From Cellvibrionales bacterium UBA1963 (GTDB taxonomy: Bacteria > Pseudomonadota > Gammaproteobacteria > Pseudomonadales > UBA7434), in assembly GCA_002336035.1 (NCBI GenBank), contig DDED01000135.1:1-21807 (forward strand): 21,807 bases of DNA, read 5' to 3'. Shown in pieces: positions 7,441 through 16,349 of this stretch. A program made the position numbers and the translations under genes. The first letter of the stretch is position 1, and each line of letters starts with the position of its first letter. A model generated the notes under the pieces. It saw nothing but the letters and a program-made list of their open reading frames with translations. It was not told the origin of the DNA and did no database searches.

Positions 7441-8139
7441 ATGGAACTCTTCGAGCAAACGAAACAACGACCGATTAAAAGTTTTGCCATTCGTAATGGC
7501 AGAATGACCGCTGCACAACGTGAAGGATTACACAACCACTTACAGCAATGGGGTCTGCCCATAAACAAAGGCATAATAAATACGGCCCAAGTGTTTAATA
7601 ACAACCACCCGACGGTACTAGAAATAGGCTTTGGGATGGGAGACTCACTAGCAACAATGGCCATCGCTGAACCCGAGCAAAACTTTATTGGTGTCGAGGT
7701 ACACACCCCAGGCATTGGTCGCTTATTATCTCTTGTTGACAGCCATGGGCTCAATAATATTCGCGTTTTTGATGGCGATGCGGTAGAAATTTTAAAAGAA
7801 AATATTGCACCGCATAGTCTCAGCAGGATCAATATTTACTTTCCAGACCCTTGGCATAAGACTAAGCATCACAAAAGACGCTTAGTACAACCTGAATTTC
7901 TACATTTATTGCACTCCCGCTTACTGGTTGGCGGTATATTGCATATCGCAACTGATTGGGAGCACTATGCAAACCACGTCTTGAAACATCTCGCGGCGCA
8001 ACCCCAATTTACAAATATCGGCGACCATAATGGCTGCGTTAATGCCAAAGATTTTGGCAGGCCAGAAACAAAGTTTGAGCGCAGAGGAAAAAACTTAGGC
8101 CACGGTGTCTGGGACATGGCATTTAAAACAACAAAATAA
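7441..8139 (+). CDS. trmB: tRNA (guanine(46)-N7)-methyltransferase
   Basis: Forms m7G at position 46 of the tRNA variable loop, with S-adenosylmethionine as donor. The 232-residue protein has the SAM-binding motif LEIGFGMGDSLATMA near residue 60 and the TrmB signature IYFPDPWHKTKHHKRRLVQ around 137-155, followed by the C-terminal TKFERRGKNLGHGVWDM expected for this family. It starts two bases after DUF423 and converges with hemW, only three bases separating the two stops. In Pseudomonas thiS and thiG usually lie upstream of trmB; they are absent here. Confidence 0.96.
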   Translation: MELFEQTKQRPIKSFAIRNGRMTAAQREGLHNHLQQWGLPINKGIINTAQVFNNNHPTVLEIGFGMGDSLATMAIAEPEQNFIGVEVHTPGIGRLLSLVDSHGLNNIRVFDGDAVEILKENIAPHSLSRINIYFPDPWHKTKHHKRRLVQPEFLHLLHSRLLVGGILHIATDWEHYANHVLKHLAAQPQFTNIGDHNGCVNAKDFGRPETKFERRGKNLGHGVWDMAFKTTK

Positions 8140-8142
8140 AAG

Positions 8143-9291
8143 TTAGCCTTCAAAATAAGCAATCATATTATTTAAAAACAATCGGCCCTTCGGGGTTGGT
8201 CGAAACAAAGACTGCTGCTTCTCTAATAATTTTTGCTGCAATAAATTTATTAATATAGGCTCAATATCAGAGAATAATAGACCCGTTCGCTTAATAAATA
8301 ATTGCGCTGAAAAACCTTCATTTAATCGCAAATGATTCATCATAAATTCAAGTGCTATGTCCGATCGATCAATCGGTTTTGAACCAGCAATTTTATCCCG
8401 CTTGGACAAATAGTCTTCCGGAGTCCTGGTTTTCCAACGTCTGATAATTTGTTGGTTAGGCAGTGTTATTTTTCCATGTGCACCAGCACCTATGCCAATA
8501 TAATCACCAAACTGCCAATAGTTTTTATTATGCCGACTATGCTTTTGATCGCGTGCAAACGCAGAAACCTCATACTGATAATAATGTGAACGCTCTAATA
8601 ATGACAAACCTTCAATAAATAAATCGTCTAAAATATTTTCAGCAGGAAGTTCAGGCGGGGTTTTAAAAAAAACAGTATTTTTTTCAATGGTAAGTTGGTA
8701 CCAAGACAAATGCTCTGGCGATAAGTCTATGGCCTGATGAAGGTCATCGATGCCTTCTGCAAAGGACTGCTCAGGCAAGCCATGCATGATATCTATATTA
8801 ATGTTTTTAAAGCCGCAAGAACGAGCAATGTTGAAGGCATTATATGCTTGCTGACTGTCATGAATTCGACCTAGATGCCTTAGTGAGTAGTCTGAAAAAC
8901 TCTGAATGCCTAACGACAATCGATTAATACCTGCCTCTAAGAATCCATCAAAATGTTTGCTATCAATTGCACCAGGATTTGCTTCAATAGTGATCTCTGC
9001 ATTGTCGCTAAAATTGAGCTGGTCATGAAGCTGATCAAATAAATCAATATAGAATTGGCCCGTCAATAAACTTGGCGTGCCGCCGCCAATAAAAACTGAA
9101 TGAATTTCACGGTTAGAATCTTCAAGCTTTAGGTCAACTTTAAGATCAGCGAGTAAAGCCTCTAGATACTGTTGCTCTGGCAGGACTGCCACATCTTTTT
9201 TTTGTTCGTGAGAATTAAAATCGCAATAAGGACACTTTCGAATACACCAAGGAATATGAATATACAGACTCAGTGGTGGCTGCTCAATCAA
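8143..9291 (-). CDS. hemW: Radical SAM heme chaperone HemW
   Basis: Binds heme and delivers it to membrane hemoproteins. It is a relative of coproporphyrinogen dehydrogenase HemN but does not catalyse that reaction. The 4Fe-4S cysteines are Cys16, Cys20 and Cys23 in HIPWCIRKCPYCDFNSH. The residue two after the last cysteine is Phe, whereas HemN has a further Cys there, so HemW is the better call. FIGGGTPSLL, the EANPG stretch and LSLGIQSF follow in order, with the HemN C-terminal-type domain around 300-370. The length of 382 is usual. Its ATG overlaps the rdgB stop by four bases (ATGA), an operon junction conserved in gammaproteobacteria. Confidence 0.94.
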   Translation of the reverse strand: MIEQPPLSLYIHIPWCIRKCPYCDFNSHEQKKDVAVLPEQQYLEALLADLKVDLKLEDSNREIHSVFIGGGTPSLLTGQFYIDLFDQLHDQLNFSDNAEITIEANPGAIDSKHFDGFLEAGINRLSLGIQSFSDYSLRHLGRIHDSQQAYNAFNIARSCGFKNINIDIMHGLPEQSFAEGIDDLHQAIDLSPEHLSWYQLTIEKNTVFFKTPPELPAENILDDLFIEGLSLLERSHYYQYEVSAFARDQKHSRHNKNYWQFGDYIGIGAGAHGKITLPNQQIIRRWKTRTPEDYLSKRDKIAGSKPIDRSDIALEFMMNHLRLNEGFSAQLFIKRTGLLFSDIEPILINLLQQKLLEKQQSLFRPTPKGRLFLNNMIAYFEG

Positions 9292-9911
9292 GGCAATAAA
9301 CCAAGCGTATCCATTTGTTGAAGAAGCATTTTTAACGCTTGCCCACGGTGGCTAATGCTGTTTTTAACAGTGGGATCGAGTTCTGCACTAGCGCAATCGT
9401 ATTCAGGCAAGAAGAATAATGGGTCGTAACCAAAGCCATGATTACCACGCTGCTCAGTCAAAATCACACCTTGCCAACGAGCAACACAGACCATAGGTGA
9501 CGGATCATTCTCATGCCGCATAAAGGCTAAGGCGCAAACAAATCGAGCTATTCGCTCGCTGGCAGGCTTACCCTCTAGCAAACGAAGTAATTTACTATTA
9601 TTGGCTTCATCACAGGTACGCATTCCGTTTTCGTCTTCACCAAAACGGGCAGAGTAAATTCCTGGGGCGCCATTTAATGCATCGACTTCAAGTCCAGAAT
9701 CATCAGCAATTGCCGCCATGCCCGTGTGTTTTGCTGCATTCCGCGCTTTAATAATCGCATTTTCAATAAAACTTAAGCCGTCTTCAATGGCCTCGGGCAC
9801 AGAAAAATCGCTTTGTGGCTTTATCTTCAATTGACTGCTTGAAAATAATTGTTCAAATTCTTTTAGTTTACCGGCGTTTCCACTGGCAATAATTACTTGC
9901 TCTAGAGTCAT
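9288..9911 (-). CDS. rdgB: XTP/dITP diphosphatase (non-canonical purine NTP hydrolase)
   Basis: Hydrolyses dITP, ITP and XTP to monophosphates and pyrophosphate, keeping deaminated purines out of DNA and RNA. The 207 residues carry the HAM1/RdgB pattern: IIASGNAGKLKEFEQLF at the N-terminus, ADDSGLEVDALNGAPGIYSARF (about 68-90) with the catalytic acidic residues, GFGYDPLFFLP near 160, and SHRGQALKML at the C-terminus. It lies 27 bases after the DUF4426 gene and overlaps hemW, so it belongs to the metX-metW-DUF4426-rdgB-hemW unit. Confidence 0.96.
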   Translation of the reverse strand: MTLEQVIIASGNAGKLKEFEQLFSSSQLKIKPQSDFSVPEAIEDGLSFIENAIIKARNAAKHTGMAAIADDSGLEVDALNGAPGIYSARFGEDENGMRTCDEANNSKLLRLLEGKPASERIARFVCALAFMRHENDPSPMVCVARWQGVILTEQRGNHGFGYDPLFFLPEYDCASAELDPTVKNSISHRGQALKMLLQQMDTLGLLP

Positions 9912-9938
9912 GGCATCTTGCTTCTTAAAATAGGTTGA

Positions 9939-10412
9939 TCAATTGAGATAAAAATGGTGTTGAAACTTAACTTTTATTTCATCGGAACTGCCTTCCGGCG
10001 TAACATAAGCCTCAATAATAATCTTCTCATTATCATTGCTGATTTTGAATTTAGCTAGATAATAAATTGCATCTGGCTCTTTGACTTCTCTGAACACCAT
10101 TTTATTTTTATGGAGTAAGTTAAACCATGTCGCATTTATTTTTTTTGCACCTACTGGGATACTACTGCCGTCAGCTAAGTACTCACGCAACGAAATATTG
10201 ATTAAAGCAAGATTTTTTGCCCGTTTTACGTTAATAGCCTTGGCAGTTTCAGGTTCTAAAAAAGTAGTATTGAAGACACTATAAAGCACTTCATAACGGC
10301 CTTTTTTTACCGAGGTTTCACCCTCAGCAAGAGCAACGCAAGAGATACTAGTAGCCAGCAAGCCTATTAAAGCCCATTTTCTGAAATTGAATGTCCGTTT
10401 ATCGAGTGACAT
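9939..10412 (-). CDS. DUF4426 family exported protein
   Basis: Small exported protein of unknown function, assigned to DUF4426 from its sequence and its place between metW and rdgB, where Pseudomonas also has this family. The frame is open from 10490, but the in-frame ATG at 10412 (MSLDKRTFNFRK) gives a normal signal peptide: basic start, hydrophobic core to about residue 30, cleavage near VALA-EGE. It reduces the metW overlap to 14 bases and leaves 157 residues. The mature part is beta-rich in appearance, with GRYEVLYSVFNTTFLEP at its start and an aromatic C-terminus. No catalytic motif is visible. Confidence 0.82.
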   Translation of the reverse strand: MSLDKRTFNFRKWALIGLLATSISCVALAEGETSVKKGRYEVLYSVFNTTFLEPETAKAINVKRAKNLALINISLREYLADGSSIPVGAKKINATWFNLLHKNKMVFREVKEPDAIYYLAKFKISNDNEKIIIEAYVTPEGSSDEIKVKFQHHFYLN

Positions 10413-11007
10413 GGTAAACCGCATGCGCACCAAACAAATTGGGCCAAATTTTATTATACCATTTTGGTCTATGATCTTTTTCAGTGCCAACTAATGACAT
10501 CTGAACCGTTCTATGCATAATCTTAATTCCCTGTTCTGCGCATAAATTCTCAAAATCTTTCACCGTACAAAAATGAATATTCGGTGTATCGTACCAATCA
10601 TAAGGCATCATTTTGCTGACAGGCATTTTACCACGTAACAGTAGATACCAGCGCACTTGCCAATGGCCAAAGTTAGGGAACGTAATGATACATTCTTTAC
10701 CCACGCGCAGCATTTCTTGCAACACGAAGTCTGGTCGTCGAACAGCTTGCAAGGTCTGTGTTAATAATACAGTATCAAAACTGTCGTCAGAAAAGTTACT
10801 TAAGCCCTTATCAATATCTTGCTCTATAACATTAAGCCCCTTGCTTACGCAGGCAGTGATATTTTCGGCATCAATTTCAACGCCTAAGCCACTGATATAT
10901 TTTTCATCAACTAAGTCTTTAAGTAGAGTGCCATTACCACAACCCAGATCTAATACTCTTGAATAAGGTTGAATCCATTGTTTTAAAGCAATCAAGTCAT
11001 GACGCAT
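10399..11007 (-). CDS. metW: Methionine biosynthesis protein MetW
   Basis: SAM-dependent methyltransferase-fold protein that accompanies MetX; in Pseudomonas-type bacteria it is needed with MetX for homoserine acylation, though its own reaction is unclear. The motif RVLDLGCGNGTLLKDL lies near residue 17, DSFDTVLLTQTLQAVRRPD near 80, and ECIITFPNFGHWQVRWYLLLRGKMP is characteristic of MetW. The frame extends to 11043, but the ATG at 11007 (MRHDLIALKQWI) matches family N-termini and leaves an 11-base overlap with metX, giving 202 residues. Translation is probably coupled to metX. Confidence 0.94.
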   Translation of the reverse strand: MRHDLIALKQWIQPYSRVLDLGCGNGTLLKDLVDEKYISGLGVEIDAENITACVSKGLNVIEQDIDKGLSNFSDDSFDTVLLTQTLQAVRRPDFVLQEMLRVGKECIITFPNFGHWQVRWYLLLRGKMPVSKMMPYDWYDTPNIHFCTVKDFENLCAEQGIKIMHRTVQMSLVGTEKDHRPKWYNKIWPNLFGAHAVYHVTR

Positions 11008-12181
11008 GCTGATTGACCTCTGACTTTTCAGCAACACAGGCAAGTTGATTGAACACCTGCCTCATATACGCAGTAAAGACCTTATTGTATCTTTTAACCG
11101 GCAATAAAAAGGAGTCATGCCCTAACGGAGCGTCTATTTCAACGTAAGTTACCGCTCGCTCAGCACCAATTAATGCTTGCACAATGTCTTCTGAACGCTG
11201 CGGCGAAAATCTCCAATCGCTAGAAAAAGACACTACTAAAAATTTACAGCTGGCATTGCGAAACGCGCTCACAGGATTGTCATTATACTCACGCGCCAAA
11301 TCAAAATAGTCTAACGCCTTAGTCATTAACATATAAGTATTGGCATCAAATATTTGAGAAAATATATCAGCCTGATGATGGAGATAGCTTTCAACCTGAA
11401 ACTCTACCGCCGACTCTGAGCCTTGATCAAAACTGCCCGAGCGAAGTTCTCGACCAAATTTCTCACCCATCACTCCGTCAGATAAATACGTGATATGACC
11501 AATCATGCGGGCAATCGCTAATCCTCTCTTCGGTATTACAGCATGCTGATAATAACGGCCATCATGAAAATCAGGATCAGAACTAATGGCCGTTCGAGAA
11601 GTATTGTTAAAGGCAATATTCTGAGCCGTTAATTTGAGTGCTGAAGCAATGACCACGCAATGCTGAATTCTGTCTGGGTATTCAAGCGACCAACGCATGG
11701 CCTGCATTCCACCTAAACTGCCACCAATTACGGCAGCCCATTGCCCAATGCCTAAATAGTCTGTCAGTAGTCGCTGACTTTCAACCCAATCACGTACTCT
11801 TAGGACAGGAAAGTCAGGGCCCCATGGCTCATTTGTCATTGGGTTTATTGAAGATGGGCCAGTACTGCCGCCACAACCACCAATATTATTTAAACTAACC
11901 ACAAAAAATAGATCCGTATCAATCGCTTTACCTGGGCCAATATAATTATCCCACCAACCCGGTTTTTTGTCGCTTTCACTGTGATAGCCTGCGGCATGGT
12001 GGTCACCCGATAACGCATGACAAACCAGTACTGCATTGGAGCAATCACTATTTAACTTGCCATAAGTTTCATAGACGATATCCAGGCTCGGTAATTCTCG
12101 CCCGCACGAAACCTTGAACGGTGCGTCAAAATGAACCGATTTAGCTGTAACTAGGCCGACTGAATCTGCTTTAAATGTCAT
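10997..12181 (-). CDS. metX: Homoserine O-acyltransferase (acetyl or succinyl)
   Basis: Activates homoserine with acetyl- or succinyl-CoA, the first committed step from homoserine to methionine. The alpha/beta-hydrolase fold shows the nucleophile Ser155 in GGSLGGMQAMRWS, Asp322 in FSSDWRFSP and His355 in APLGHDSFL. The N-terminal CHALSGDHHAAG and NNIGGCGGSTGPSS match MetX. Length is 394 residues. The acyl donor cannot be decided by eye; succinyl-CoA is likely because Pseudomonas homologues with metW use it. It heads the leftward metX-metW-DUF4426-rdgB-hemW set. No convincing SAM riboswitch or MetJ box was found in the 96 bases upstream. Confidence 0.94.
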   Translation of the reverse strand: MTFKADSVGLVTAKSVHFDAPFKVSCGRELPSLDIVYETYGKLNSDCSNAVLVCHALSGDHHAAGYHSESDKKPGWWDNYIGPGKAIDTDLFFVVSLNNIGGCGGSTGPSSINPMTNEPWGPDFPVLRVRDWVESQRLLTDYLGIGQWAAVIGGSLGGMQAMRWSLEYPDRIQHCVVIASALKLTAQNIAFNNTSRTAISSDPDFHDGRYYQHAVIPKRGLAIARMIGHITYLSDGVMGEKFGRELRSGSFDQGSESAVEFQVESYLHHQADIFSQIFDANTYMLMTKALDYFDLAREYNDNPVSAFRNASCKFLVVSFSSDWRFSPQRSEDIVQALIGAERAVTYVEIDAPLGHDSFLLPVKRYNKVFTAYMRQVFNQLACVAEKSEVNQHAS

Positions 12182-12277
12182 AGGGTACGGTCACAAGCAA
12201 CTAAAAAGCTAGCTTACACTGCAAAGCCACTCATTCTATAGACTTTTTTCCGTTAATTGTATGGCAAAGTTCATTAG

Positions 12278-12685
12278 CTACGGATTTGCAGCGTCAACAT
12301 GGAACCATTGCTTGGCTTGCTGCAGAATGGAACACTGCACGACAGTGATAAGCAGTACTATGCCCGTTAGATTAGCCGCTATATCGGCCATTGAACAAAA
12401 TCGATTGGGCAGCGTTGCTTGCATCAATTCAATCATTATGCCGTACATAAAAGCCATTAACGCAGACTTTAAAAAAGCAGACTGCTGTTTGAATAAAAAA
12501 AATGGCCAAATCATTAGCGTAAAGTATGCAATAAAATGTAGCAACTTATCGGAGTTTGAAAACGTCATTACCGCCAACGCTGGCTTAACAGCCAAATAAG
12601 TCATTGCTAATAATTGACCGGCTAGCAGTAGCCAAAGCGCTAACCGACACCATTGCTGACGCTTTATTTGGCGAGCGTTATTCAA
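12278..12685 (-). CDS. VanZ-like family membrane protein
   Basis: Integral membrane protein of the VanZ-like family. VanZ itself gives low-level teicoplanin resistance, but most proteobacterial members have no known role. Four hydrophobic segments are seen (about 14-38, 48-65, 73-90 and 100-120). The conserved part is SDKLLHFIAYFTLMIW, YGIMIELMQ and SMADIAANLTGIVL. The only workable start is TTG at 12685: it overlaps the preceding MAPEG stop as TTGA, there is no ATG or GTG between it and an in-frame stop upstream, and the next ATG would remove the first membrane segment. The 135-residue length is typical of short VanZ-like proteins. Confidence 0.8.
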   Translation of the reverse strand: MNNARQIKRQQWCRLALWLLLAGQLLAMTYLAVKPALAVMTFSNSDKLLHFIAYFTLMIWPFFLFKQQSAFLKSALMAFMYGIMIELMQATLPNRFCSMADIAANLTGIVLLITVVQCSILQQAKQWFHVDAANP

Positions 12686-13122
12686 TTCATTAACTGCATG
12701 ATCTCAAAAACGACCATCGCAATCAAAGCGGCCGTTGAAAGTGTAAATAAAGAAAAGCGAGCCATCACATTATTGCCGGTTACCTGAACCAGTGAATGTA
12801 AAACTCTGAAGCCAACATAACCCCACGCGAATTGCACTTGCAATGCATCAGCGTGACCTGCCAACGCTAAATAAAAACACAGCGCGTAAAATATCGTTGG
12901 CTGCTCCATCAAGTGGTTATAATTGTCTGAAGAGGCCTCTACTTTACTCGGCAAAATACCGCCAAGCGATGTGGGATGCTTAACGGATTGCGGATCGATC
13001 CCCGCCTTAGCCATCGCGGGCATTCGCATTGCGTACATGCGGATAAAAATAATTAAACTCCATGTTATTAAGGCAAATACCGGCATTAGAACAGCCGTAT
13101 TAACCACGATAGAATCGGTCAT
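12682..13122 (-). CDS. MAPEG family membrane protein
   Basis: Membrane protein of the MAPEG superfamily (eicosanoid and glutathione metabolism relatives); the bacterial substrate is unknown. The 146 residues have about four hydrophobic segments. The region NYNHLMEQPTIFYALCFYLALAG resembles the MAPEG signature with its N-x-x-E-x-P core, and WGYVGFRVLHSLVQVTGNNVMAR resembles its C-terminal helix pair. A good ribosome site, AAGGAG (13134-13129), lies six bases before the ATG. It overlaps the VanZ-like gene by four bases. Some MAPEG members act on glutathione conjugates and a ggt gene lies elsewhere in the window, but no link is implied. Confidence 0.82.
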   Translation of the reverse strand: MTDSIVVNTAVLMPVFALITWSLIIFIRMYAMRMPAMAKAGIDPQSVKHPTSLGGILPSKVEASSDNYNHLMEQPTIFYALCFYLALAGHADALQVQFAWGYVGFRVLHSLVQVTGNNVMARFSLFTLSTAALIAMVVFEIMQLMN

Positions 13123-13128
13123 GCTTAT

Positions 13129-13134
13129 CTCCTT
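13129..13134 (-). promoter_or_regulatory. Ribosome binding site of the MAPEG gene
   Basis: AAGGAG on the minus strand, six bases before the ATG at 13122; it is one of only two strong Shine-Dalgarno sites in the window and fixes that start. Confidence 0.75.
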
Positions 13135-13156
13135 GTTATTTTATTGTGCAAAGACT

Positions 13157-14059
13157 TCACAACGATTGGAAGTCTGAAAAACCTTCTTTAAACGTCGGGT
13201 ATGTTAAATTAAATCCAGACGCCAACAGACGATTGTTGAGGCAGCGTTTATTTCCTCCTCGACCGATTACCGCACCCTCTGTTAGCGACTCTAGTGGTAT
13301 TTTATTTTGATTTGCCAGCCATTGCATTACGTCATGGAGAGGTGTTGGGCCGCTATCAACAGCAAGGTACCTTGCATCAAGCAACCTGCCTGCTTCATGT
13401 TGTTGCAATAAATGCATGAAAATGTGGCAACAATCGTTATGATGAATGCGGTTACTGATCATAGTAGGCTGACTGGGACAGATCTCGCCGGCCTGTAACC
13501 GTGCTATTAGACGACTTTTACCACGACCATAAATACCACCAAAACGAATGGAGCAAGCCGGACCAGGGTACAAATCAATCAAAGCTTCAGCTTCAAGCAT
13601 TGTTTGGCCCGAGAAGCCACGGGGAAAAGTAGGGCTGTATTCGTCGACATCTGAACCGTCTGTTTGGCCATACACGCTCGTCGACGAAGCAAACAACAAC
13701 AATGGCAACGCACTCGCTGCTTGAGCGTTTATTGGCCCAGAGATTGACCGCAATACGTTCTGTAAACCCTGAACATAGGTTTTACGATAGGCCTCGGCCG
13801 AAAAGCTGTCGGCCGTCAGCGTGATAATAACGGCATGCCATTGCTGTTCGCTTAACACTTTTAGCGTTGCTGGCTGGGTGATATCAATGCATAAAGCCGG
13901 CAAACTCTCGGGTAAATGGTGGACGGTCCTTCTTGCACCTACTGCATCGTAATGGCTGGCCTGAAGTAAACCGGCTGTTTGCACGCCCAGCTCACCACAA
14001 CCGACCAGCAATACCTTTCCTTTTGACCTTTTAGAAGGAGATGAATCAGACTTTTTCAT
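13157..14059 (-). CDS. NAD(P)-dependent SDR-like oxidoreductase/epimerase (YeeZ-like)
   Basis: Rossmann-fold protein of the atypical/extended SDR group; its substrate is unknown. After a 14-residue polar tail, KVLLVGCGELG carries the dinucleotide-binding glycines Gly20, Gly22 and Gly25. LLLFASSTSVYGQTDG near 120-140 is the usual Ser-Tyr region of extended SDRs, but I see no downstream Lys giving YxxxK, which fits the atypical YeeZ-like branch. CSIRFGGIYGRGKSRLIARL and RIHHNDCCHIF resemble the C-terminal parts of sugar-epimerase relatives. It lies 34 bases upstream of the MAPEG gene, so the two may be co-transcribed, although that gene has its own strong ribosome site. Confidence 0.82.
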   Translation of the reverse strand: MKKSDSSPSKRSKGKVLLVGCGELGVQTAGLLQASHYDAVGARRTVHHLPESLPALCIDITQPATLKVLSEQQWHAVIITLTADSFSAEAYRKTYVQGLQNVLRSISGPINAQAASALPLLLFASSTSVYGQTDGSDVDEYSPTFPRGFSGQTMLEAEALIDLYPGPACSIRFGGIYGRGKSRLIARLQAGEICPSQPTMISNRIHHNDCCHIFMHLLQQHEAGRLLDARYLAVDSGPTPLHDVMQWLANQNKIPLESLTEGAVIGRGGNKRCLNNRLLASGFNLTYPTFKEGFSDFQSL

Positions 14060-14246
14060 GATGTAATCTAAACCAATATTTAACGATAGCCAAAGAATAC
14101 CACTGAATTGACTCTGAAAAAAGACAACCGTTTCATCAATTCAAGGCTAGGCTTTCGCTTTATCTATTAGACAGTTATGATTGCAATAAGCCTTGTGGGC
14201 AAATAATACGAACACTGATACATTCAACCGTCTGGCCAAGATTCTC

Positions 14247-16340
14247 ATGCAAAACTACGCTCAACCAAAACCAATACCACTATCTAAAATCAAGGGTATT
14301 GGGCCCGCCATTAAAGAAAAATTGAATGCATTAGGAATTGTCTCGGCTATCGATCTATTGTTTCACTTGCCATTACGGTATCAGGATAGAACCCGCGTAC
14401 AAGCCATCGGCAGTTTACAATCAGGACAATCGGTTGTCATTGAAGGTGAAGTCTCTGCGTCTACTATCATTTTCGGTAAACGGCGAAGTTTAGTCTGTAA
14501 AATTAAAGATCAAACCGGCGGATTAACACTGCGCTTTTTTCACTTTTCAGCCGCACAAAAAAAACAGATGGTTAAAGGCCAGATGCTGCGTTGCTTTGGC
14601 GAGGTAAATCTTAACCGAACCGGCCCTGAAATGATCCATCCAGAGTATCAGCAAATCAACCACGGAGACCCGTTACCAAATGCAACGCATCTTACTGCTG
14701 TATACCCTACAGTCGACGGTATTAGCCAGACGCGCTGGCGTAATTATATCGAAGGAGCTTTTCTTGCAACGAACAATGTCAGTGTTGAAACTCTGATTGA
14801 AAGCCATAAAATTACTCAATTAAAACAACATTTAACTACCGACCTTTACGGGTCACTAAAATTATTGCACTACCCGCCCGCAACAATAGACTTAAAACTT
14901 ATTTCTACCGGAATGCACCCTCTGCAACGCCAATTGGCATTTGAAGAATTGGTCGCGCAACGCCTGTCACATTTATTGTTGCGAAGAGCCAGTGTAACTT
15001 CACCAGCAATTGCCATTAAATCTAATCCTGATATTGAGAAAAAATTTCTTGCTAGCCTGCCTTTCATTTTGACCAAGGCTCAACAACGTGTCTTACAACA
15101 AATAAAGATCGACATTGCAAAACCTCAACCAATGATGCGCTTGCTGCAAGGCGATGTTGGTTCAGGAAAGACGATAGTTGCTGCTACCGCTGCGTTGCAA
15201 TTTATCAACCAGCAGCAACAAGTTGTTATCATGGCGCCAACTGAGATATTAGCCGAGCAGCATCTTGAAACGTTTACTCAATGGTTTGATAATTTAAATA
15301 TAACAACGGGATTATTAATTAGCAAAATTCCGGCGGCTGAAAAAAGGCGTCGGTTGCAGGCTATAGAAAATGGTGAAATACAAATCGTTATCGGCACTCA
15401 TGCCTTAATTCAAGATCAAGTCAACTACCAAAACCTTGGTTTAATCGTTATTGATGAACAGCATCGCTTTGGGGTTGACCAGCGACGTAAGCTTAAAAAT
15501 AAGCGTATAGATCACTTTAGTGTTCATCAGCTTGTCATGACTGCGACGCCGATCCCTCGTACTTTAGCGATGACTTTTTATGCTGACTTAGACTATTCAG
15601 TTATTGATGAATTGCCGCCGGGGCGATCGCCAGTAGAAACTGTCGCGTTAAGCAATGATAGACGCAGTGAAATTGTGGCACGAGTCAATCATGCCTGCCA
15701 ACAAGGTCGGCAAGTGTTCTGGGTGTGCACTTTAATCGAAGAGTCTGAGCAACTTGATTGTCAAGCCGCTGAAACTACCGCAAATGAACTGGCTATGCTA
15801 TTACCCAATATCACGATTGGCTTAATCCATGGCCGTTTAAAACCTGCACAGAAGCAGACAATCATGCAACATTTTAGCGCGGGAAATATCCAGCTTTTAG
15901 TGTCAACAACCGTTGTTGAAGTCGGTGTTAATATCCCCAATGCTAGTTTGATGATTATTGAAAATCCAGAACGATTAGGTTTGTCGCAACTGCATCAATT
16001 ACGCGGTCGAGTTGGCCGTGGTGAGATACAAAGCCACTGTGTATTAATGTATCAAAAACCTTTATCAAAAAACGGTAAGCAGCGAATAGAAATTATGCGC
16101 GCCACTAATGATGGTTTTGTATTAGCACAAAAAGATCTTGAAATGCGCGGGCCCGGCCAAGTGTTAGGAACCCGACAATCGGGGGCAAGCTTATTTAAAA
16201 TGGCCGACCTCGAACGGGACGGTGATTTAATTGCGGAAGTTGTTAGTTATTCCGATACTATTATTGAGCAAAATCCAGCTGTCGCAGATAAACTCATACA
16301 GCGCTGGTGTCCTTTAGCAAGCAATTATATTGATGTTTAA
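14247..16340 (+). CDS. recG: ATP-dependent DNA helicase RecG
   Basis: Double-strand DNA translocase that remodels stalled replication forks, D-loops and Holliday junctions. Order of parts: N-terminal wedge domain with IKGIGPAIKEKLNALGI and LPLRYQDRTRVQ, Walker A GDVGSGKT at 302-309, DEQHRFGVDQR from 403, MTATPIPRTLAMTFYADLD, then QLHQLRGRVGRG and the RecG-specific EMRGPGQVLGTRQSG. The frame is open from a TTG at 14193, but the ATG at 14247 gives 697 residues, close to the E. coli length of 693, and a family-like N-terminus. A TTGACT at 14108 could be a -35, but no good -10 follows at 17 bases. The gene converges on polA with nine bases between stops and no visible terminator. Confidence 0.95.
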   Translation: MQNYAQPKPIPLSKIKGIGPAIKEKLNALGIVSAIDLLFHLPLRYQDRTRVQAIGSLQSGQSVVIEGEVSASTIIFGKRRSLVCKIKDQTGGLTLRFFHFSAAQKKQMVKGQMLRCFGEVNLNRTGPEMIHPEYQQINHGDPLPNATHLTAVYPTVDGISQTRWRNYIEGAFLATNNVSVETLIESHKITQLKQHLTTDLYGSLKLLHYPPATIDLKLISTGMHPLQRQLAFEELVAQRLSHLLLRRASVTSPAIAIKSNPDIEKKFLASLPFILTKAQQRVLQQIKIDIAKPQPMMRLLQGDVGSGKTIVAATAALQFINQQQQVVIMAPTEILAEQHLETFTQWFDNLNITTGLLISKIPAAEKRRRLQAIENGEIQIVIGTHALIQDQVNYQNLGLIVIDEQHRFGVDQRRKLKNKRIDHFSVHQLVMTATPIPRTLAMTFYADLDYSVIDELPPGRSPVETVALSNDRRSEIVARVNHACQQGRQVFWVCTLIEESEQLDCQAAETTANELAMLLPNITIGLIHGRLKPAQKQTIMQHFSAGNIQLLVSTTVVEVGVNIPNASLMIIENPERLGLSQLHQLRGRVGRGEIQSHCVLMYQKPLSKNGKQRIEIMRATNDGFVLAQKDLEMRGPGQVLGTRQSGASLFKMADLERDGDLIAEVVSYSDTIIEQNPAVADKLIQRWCPLASNYIDV

Positions 16341-16349
16341 TAATATCTA

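Noticed and set aside
12182..12277. SAM riboswitch or MetJ operator ahead of metX
   Set aside because: No conserved riboswitch core or AGACGTCT-like box is visible in the 96 bases.
12261..12599. Rightward 112-codon frame opposite the VanZ-like gene
   Set aside because: Antisense to a recognisable membrane protein; its composition is not that of a real protein and it lacks initiation signals.
14193..14246. TTG start giving an 18-residue extension of RecG
   Set aside because: The ATG at 14247 gives the usual RecG length and N-terminus, and there is no ribosome site at the TTG.
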